NCBI GenBank assembly: GCA_021299615.1
Contig: JAJTHC010000184.1
Span: forward strand, 1 to 17,348
From: Vampirovibrionales bacterium
GTDB taxonomy: Bacteria > Cyanobacteriota > Vampirovibrionia > Vampirovibrionales > JAJTHC01
Length of the DNA stretch: 17,348 nucleotides
Direction: 5' to 3'
Under the pieces are notes generated by a model. The model was given only the letters and a program-made list of their open reading frames with translations, did no database searches and was not told the DNA's origin. Positions 13,686 through 17,348 of this stretch are shown here, piece by piece. Position 1 is the stretch's first letter. Each line of letters begins with the position of its first letter. A program made the position numbers and the translations under genes.

Positions 13686-13931
13686 ATGTTTCCCTTGTCG
13701 TCCATCAAGTCTTACCCAACCTTTAGGTCTTTGCCTCATCCTTCTTTGAGTGAAGTCGTGTTTTTGGTGGCAGGTTTCTTGGTACTTGCCATGACGGTTA
13801 TGGAAACGAGTTTGATTCCTCAAGCGTCTATTACGCAAAATGATTTGATTGTGGCTAAAATTAAAGCTCAAAAAGTGGTTGTCGCTCAAGATTCCTTATT
13901 TACTGTAGACACTTCACAGTACCGACCCTAG
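13686..13931 (+). CDS. Small single-pass membrane protein, unknown
   Basis: The protein has 81 residues. It has a basic, Pro/Ser-rich start (1-20), one clear membrane segment (about 23-42, VVFLVAGFLVLAMTV) and a C-terminal 40 residues rich in Gln, Lys and Val ending in TSQYRP. The layout suggests a short cytoplasmic start and an outside tail, and it recalls small cell-division or envelope proteins, but I find no family signature. AGGA lies 12 bases before the ATG, which is rather far. A terminator-like hairpin follows the stop. It precedes the LCP gene, which has its own promoter. Confidence 0.6.
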   Translation: MFPLSSIKSYPTFRSLPHPSLSEVVFLVAGFLVLAMTVMETSLIPQASITQNDLIVAKIKAQKVVVAQDSLFTVDTSQYRP

Positions 13932-13955
13932 TTAGTTTCTCTAAAAAATCCCTTC

Positions 13956-13983
13956 AAACCAAGACTTGTGTCTAGGTTTTTCG
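13956..13983 (+). terminator. Rho-independent terminator after the small membrane protein
   Basis: AAACC-a-AGAC pairs with GTCT-a-GGTTT around the loop TTGT, with one internal A-A mismatch, and is followed by a T run (TTTTTC). It stands 24 bases after the stop. Confidence 0.6.
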
Positions 13984-13992
13984 TGCTACAAT
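13984..13992 (+). promoter_or_regulatory. Extended -10 promoter for the LCP gene
   Basis: TGC followed by TACAAT makes an extended -10 box. TTGTGT (13966-13971) lies 15 bases upstream as a possible short-spaced -35. The 5' leader would be about 105 bases. Confidence 0.4.
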
Positions 13993-14102
13993 CTAATTTA
14001 GGTGATTTTTTAAACGTCCTGCTAGCATCAAAAAAAATGCTCCTTGTTTAATATAAATAGTTCTCTTTCCTTCCCCCCTTAAAATCATAGGAGTCCACCC
14101 CC

Positions 14103-15611
14103 TTGAACGACAATAGCCCTTCACACCAAACCCCCAACACGGGAACTTTAGATCCTCAAAGTGAGTCGTCTACTTCGGAAACGTTTCCTCCCTTGTCGTT
14201 CGATGCCAGCGATACTCCTGAACATAACTGGGAAGAGATTCAATTGCCTGCGTCTTTTCAACGTTTGCAAAAATCGGAAAACGCTTACTCCGCCACGAAT
14301 GACATTCCTGCTAAAAAGCCTCAAGCCCCTCGTGCTTGGCTTAATGTACTCCTACGTGTTGGCATTCTTTTGGCAGGTGTTGTGACCGCATTGTTGATCT
14401 TTTTATATGCCTTGAAGTTTGTGTTGCCTGATTCGTACAAGTCTTCCGTCGATGATGCCACCTTTGGTATGCTACCTGGGGCGGATCCTACGCAAACCGT
14501 CTTGGTGATGGGCGTCGATAGCAACGGCAACCGTGTGGGCGACACCTACCTAGGCACTCGCACGGATACCATGTTACTGGTCAAACCCAACCCTAAAGAG
14601 CAAAGCCTGAACATCGTTTCATTGCCTCGTGATTCTAAAGTTTATTTGGATGAAGAACATTCTCGTGTGGGCAAGCTTAATGCCGCTCATGCCATGGGTG
14701 GCCCCGACAAAACCCGTAGCGTTATTGCCGATTCCTTGGGTGTGCCTGTTCAGAAATACTTAGCCGTCGATTTTCAAGCCGTTCGTGCCATGGTCGATGC
14801 CATTGGAGGTATTGATGTTTATGTGCCTCAACGTATGCGATACACGGACAATACCGCCAAATTACGTATTCGCCTTGATGTGGGCTGGATGCACATGGAC
14901 GGTAAAACCGCCGAAGGCTTCTTGCGTTTTCGTCACGATGCGTATGGGGATATTGGGCGTGTGCGTCGTCAACAGCAGTTTATGACCGCCATTCGTGAGC
15001 GTTTGAACTCGCCTGATGTGGTCTTACGCTTGCCTGAACTCATTCAAGTGATGAGCAAATATGTGCATACGAATATGAATCCCGCTGAATTGTTGCAGTT
15101 TGCTAATTATGCGAAGAAAATCCCTTCTAAAGATATGCGTTTTGCAACGTTACCAGGGCATACGTCGTCTCGTGAAGGCACCAGTTACTGGATTATCGAT
15201 AAAGATGAAACCGAACAAGTCTTGAGCCGTTTGATTTATGGCGTGCCTTTGACAAACGAAAGCAAAGACGGCGAACCCTTAAGCGATGTGAAAAAAGTCG
15301 GTATTTTGTATTCTCGCAGTCTTCCTGCGGAACAATTAACCGCCATTGAAACACAGCTAGAAACCTTGGGGTGGAAGGTCGTGTGTCGTCAACGAGCCAG
15401 CGTGCCGAGTACCTCTATTTTGGACAGTTCCTTGCGTTTGACGCAAACAGGGATTGAAAGCTTGCAAGGGGCGACACCTTTATTAAGTAAGGCTCGTGTG
15501 ACCTTTGTGCCTCGTACGTCGAGCTTGACGCCGTTGATGTGTGGTTCGGAACAAGTCACGCTTTACTTGGGCGGAGACGTTGTTTCGGTCGCTAAAAAAA
15601 CGGCTGAGTAA
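14103..15611 (+). CDS. LytR-CpsA-Psr (LCP) family cell-wall glycopolymer ligase with LytR_C-like tail
   Basis: LCP enzymes transfer undecaprenyl-linked glycopolymers onto peptidoglycan outside the membrane. The 502-residue protein begins at a TTG with AGGAG about nine bases upstream; no ATG is better placed. A disordered, Ser/Pro-rich cytoplasmic start (1-75) precedes one membrane segment (about 82-108). The LCP domain (about 133-300) shows VLVMGVDS, RTDTMLLV with the Arg-Thr-Asp of the active site, NIVSLPRDSKVYL, VGKLNAAHAMGG, VDFQAVRAMVDAIGGIDVYV and FLRFRHDAYGDIGRVRRQQQF. These include the conserved arginines that hold the pyrophosphate lipid. The part from about 395 (VKKVGILYSRS...) looks like a LytR_C domain. 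The attached polymer is unknown. There is no neighbouring glycosyltransferase apart from the distant synthase. Confidence 0.92.
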   Translation: MNDNSPSHQTPNTGTLDPQSESSTSETFPPLSFDASDTPEHNWEEIQLPASFQRLQKSENAYSATNDIPAKKPQAPRAWLNVLLRVGILLAGVVTALLIFLYALKFVLPDSYKSSVDDATFGMLPGADPTQTVLVMGVDSNGNRVGDTYLGTRTDTMLLVKPNPKEQSLNIVSLPRDSKVYLDEEHSRVGKLNAAHAMGGPDKTRSVIADSLGVPVQKYLAVDFQAVRAMVDAIGGIDVYVPQRMRYTDNTAKLRIRLDVGWMHMDGKTAEGFLRFRHDAYGDIGRVRRQQQFMTAIRERLNSPDVVLRLPELIQVMSKYVHTNMNPAELLQFANYAKKIPSKDMRFATLPGHTSSREGTSYWIIDKDETEQVLSRLIYGVPLTNESKDGEPLSDVKKVGILYSRSLPAEQLTAIETQLETLGWKVVCRQRASVPSTSILDSSLRLTQTGIESLQGATPLLSKARVTFVPRTSSLTPLMCGSEQVTLYLGGDVVSVAKKTAE

Positions 15612-15646
15612 GTTTATATTTAACATAACGATCGCTTTTATGCTTT

Positions 15647-15798
15647 ATATAGCCAAGTTTAGAATTTTCTGTACAGTGTCTCTTCGTTGTCGCTACGATT
15701 CTCGATGTACTTATGTACGTCTTTGTACACTTCACACATCTGCGAGTCTAGGCTCCTAGAATAGCCTACTGTACAGAAAATTCTAAACTTGGCTATAT
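15647..15798. mobile_element. Repeat element copy 3 (intact type-A ends)
   Basis: This is the best-preserved copy, 152 bp long. Arms 15647-15677 and 15768-15798 are perfect 31-base inverted repeats (left ATATAGCCAAGTTTAG, ending CTGTACAGT). The core has CTTCGTTGTCGCTACGATT, an inner hairpin TGTAC-GTCTTT-GTACA (15714-15729) and TCTAGG-CT-CCTAGA. Each end is bordered by TA-rich sequence, compatible with a TA target as used by Tc1/mariner-IS630 transposases, though no clean duplication can be seen. It is non-coding. Confidence 0.85.
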
Positions 15799-15799
15799 C

Positions 15800-15947
15800 A
15801 TACCAATTAAACGATTAAATAGCGTCTGGCGTCTTCGTTGTCGCTACGATTCTCGATGTGCTTATGTACGTCTCTGTACACCTCGCCCATCTGCGAGTCT
15901 AGGCTCCTAGAATCCACCTATAAGCTATTCAATCGTTTAAATGGTAT
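15800..15947. mobile_element. Repeat element copy 4 (type-B ends)
   Basis: This starts one base after copy 3. The 24-base ends (15800-15823 and 15924-15947) are inverted copies matching at 22 positions (ATACCAATTAAACGAT inward). The core is close to that of copy 3: the same GTCTTCGTTGTCGCTACGAT, inner hairpin TGTAC-GTCTCT-GTACA (15865-15880), CTGCGAGTCTAGGCTCCTAGAA. The ends are unrelated to the type-A ends. No protein is encoded. Confidence 0.85.
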
Positions 15948-15976
15948 CAGGAAGCATAAATTAATAAAAAGAACCG

Positions 15977-16005
15977 TTGACAAGTCTTTTCCCTTTTGAT
16001 AAGCT
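15977..16005 (+). promoter_or_regulatory. Predicted promoter of the terminal unknown gene
   Basis: A perfect TTGACA -35 (15977-15982) stands 17 bases before TAAGCT (16000-16005), a poor -10 box. The predicted start of transcription falls at about 16012, inside the Fur-like palindrome. Confidence 0.5.
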
Positions 16006-16009
16006 TTTA

Positions 16010-16028
16010 ATTGAAAATGATTCTCAAT
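16010..16028. promoter_or_regulatory. Fur-box-like operator
   Basis: ATTGAAAATGATTCTCAAT is a 19-base imperfect palindrome. Its centre, TGAAAAT-G-ATTCTCA, matches the 7-1-7 Fur pattern TGATAAT-N-ATTATCA at 12 of 14 positions. It overlaps the predicted transcription start, the usual place for iron-dependent repression. A second TTTTCAATAA lies 20 bases further on. Confidence 0.55.
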
Positions 16029-16131
16029 AGCAAGAAGGTTTTCAATAACCTAACCGCACAATAAAATCTTTAGACACGTTAAAATAGTTAATCGTTTTGT
16101 TTCATGGCTCAAAGAAAGAAGTTTTTCCCTG

Positions 16132-17348
16132 ATGAGTAAATTGGCTTTAAAATTAAGTGGTGTGGGGACTTATTTAGATCACCCCAATGGAGCCATTAAC
16201 CCGTGGGCAACTCGTGTGCCTCTGCTGGTTTACCCCAGCCTGCTTGCCATTCAAGCGACTAAGGATGTTTACCAAAGCAAAAGCCACAAAGAGCGTAAAG
16301 ATCGACTAGAAGATGACGCCATTCGCATGGGGATCCCCACAGTGGCGACGGTGTTAGCCACGAAAGCCCTTATGGCACCTGATGCAGAAGCGTTTAATAC
16401 GACCCATGCGGCGATACAATACTTTAAAGATCAAAACCGTGATGTCTTTAAAGAAGGACAAATCGAAGCTCGCAAGCAATATCAACGACTTTCGTGGTTG
16501 TCGCCTGTTTTATGGGGAAATTTGAATCCCAAAGCCAAGTTGGCTCCTGAATCCGCCAAAGAGATTTTTCAATCGGTTGAAGCAGGGCAAGTGCCTTTGG
16601 ATGTTCAAGTGGGTGGCGTGGCTCGAGCCGTGCGTTTGCATCATAAAGACAAGCTAAAAGGTGTGTACTTAGGCAAAACGAATGCCGACTTGGCGGAACT
16701 TTTCGCTGAAACGAAGGCACAACTCGACAAGCTACACCACACGAGTATGGAGGCGGTGCTAGAAAATGCCCACAATCTTGAAGCAGATCCTCAAAAAGAG
16801 ATTCATGCCTTGCCCGATACCGTTCGATCTAAAATGGCTCAAGAAAAAAATGTGGAAGCATCTTACCAACGCCTTCACGGGTGGCTCAATAGCCTGCCTG
16901 AAGACGCTCAAAAAGAAACCCGAAACGCCATTGTTCAACTTGAATTACCGCATCGCATTGCGGAAGATCTTCACAGTTTAACGAAGGTAGATTACAATAA
17001 AACGTCTTACCGAACACTGGCTCAAAAAGCCACGGCAATGCTCACACGGCATGAATTGCGTTTGGCGTTGCCCACGAATGAAGATTTAAGCGATTTCGCA
17101 GGTGCCTTTGAAAACGGACGCTTTTCCTTCAAGTCCTTCCAAACCGCCATGGGTCGCACGGCGAAAGAATTCGTGAGTGAAGCGGCGGTTCCTTTTTTAG
17201 GCGTGGGCTTAGCCAGTGTGGGAAGCGGCGTGGCGGCTGGCTTTTTAGCGAATCACCTGCAAGGCAAAAGTGCCAAAAAGAATGATGACGTCGTGAAAGA
17301 AGGCATTTTTCAGTATGTCGCCAACATTGCCATGTGTGGCTTTGGGGC
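16132..17348 (+). CDS. Large unrecognised protein, 3' end beyond the window
   Basis: From the ATG of MSKLALKLSGVGTYLDHP the frame is open for 405 codons to the last base, so the gene continues outside. Codon use is like that of its neighbours. Two hydrophobic stretches are visible: about 27-43 (TRVPLLVYPSLLAIQA) and about 352-372 (VPFLGVGLASVGSGVAAGF). Between them lies a long charged, helix-rich part with no motif I recognise (for example QNRDVFKEGQIEARKQYQRL). A possible membrane or envelope role is inferred only from these segments. AAGAAAGAAG upstream is a poor ribosome site. An 11-codon frame (16104-16139, MAQRKKFFPDE) overlaps the start and might couple translation. The Fur-like operator lies about 105 bases upstream. 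Confidence 0.7.
   Translation, partial: MSKLALKLSGVGTYLDHPNGAINPWATRVPLLVYPSLLAIQATKDVYQSKSHKERKDRLEDDAIRMGIPTVATVLATKALMAPDAEAFNTTHAAIQYFKDQNRDVFKEGQIEARKQYQRLSWLSPVLWGNLNPKAKLAPESAKEIFQSVEAGQVPLDVQVGGVARAVRLHHKDKLKGVYLGKTNADLAELFAETKAQLDKLHHTSMEAVLENAHNLEADPQKEIHALPDTVRSKMAQEKNVEASYQRLHGWLNSLPEDAQKETRNAIVQLELPHRIAEDLHSLTKVDYNKTSYRTLAQKATAMLTRHELRLALPTNEDLSDFAGAFENGRFSFKSFQTAMGRTAKEFVSEAAVPFLGVGLASVGSGVAAGFLANHLQGKSAKKNDDVVKEGIFQYVANIAMCGFG

Noticed and set aside
15541..15759. 72-codon plus-strand frame crossing the LCP stop into repeat copy 3
   Set aside because: It begins inside the LCP gene in another frame and ends in the inverted-repeat element. There is no ribosome site.
16448..16981. 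Minus-strand 90-codon frame and plus-strand 71-codon frame near the window end
   Set aside because: Both are shadows of the long open frame that starts at 16132 and runs off the window; that frame has coherent codon use.

Overview
The window is a chromosomal replication-origin neighbourhood. It holds the order folP-dnaA (minus strand) followed divergently by rpmH-rnpA-yidD (plus strand). Around it lie a cellulose-synthase-type glycosyltransferase, a TPR protein, ribD, the pilus retraction ATPase gene pilT, an LCP-family cell-wall ligase and several genes I do not recognise. No tRNA, rRNA, CRISPR array, phage module or transposase is visible. The L34 protein (QRTLGGT start, RRxKGRH end), the AYYNRG-type TPRs, pilT and an LCP protein with a LytR_C-like tail would suit a cyanobacteria-related, non-photosynthetic lineage (Melainabacteria/Vampirovibrionia type). 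That is an inference of low to moderate confidence and not a demonstrated identity.

Layout: 1-231 is the 3' end of a Gly/Tyr/Gln-rich protein with its terminator. 306-479 is a repeat element. 674-3511 is a BcsA-like synthase with three PilZ-like modules. 3556-4524 is an exported eight-TPR protein, convergent with folP, and a relic repeat supplies the folP stop codon. 4573-7091 is the overlapping dnaA-folP pair. 7092-7315 is the divergent dnaA/rpmH promoter region. 7316-8517 is rpmH, a repeat-filled spacer, rnpA and yidD. 8540-8774 is a chimeric repeat element. 8897-10216 holds two unrecognised minus-strand genes, one with an HExxH motif, and a possible gene fragment between them. 10304-12000 is a DUF177/YceD gene and ribD. 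12010-12138 is a second type of inverted-repeat element. 12164-13264 is pilT. 13686-13931 is a small membrane protein. 14103-15611 is the LCP protein. 15647-15947 is a tandem pair of repeat elements. From 16132 to the end runs a large unknown gene preceded by a Fur-box-like operator.

The best candidate for something undescribed is the repeat family at 306-479, 8540-8774, 15647-15947 and (relic) 4551-4592. The copies share a core but carry two interchangeable kinds of terminal inverted repeat. The core hairpin shows a compensatory base-pair change between copies. The other points worth checking are the triple-PilZ synthase next to a TPR protein with no BcsB, an N-terminally extended DnaA with a Gln in place of the usual Asp of its DNA-binding signature, a small HExxH protein, and the Fur-like operator in front of the unknown terminal gene.
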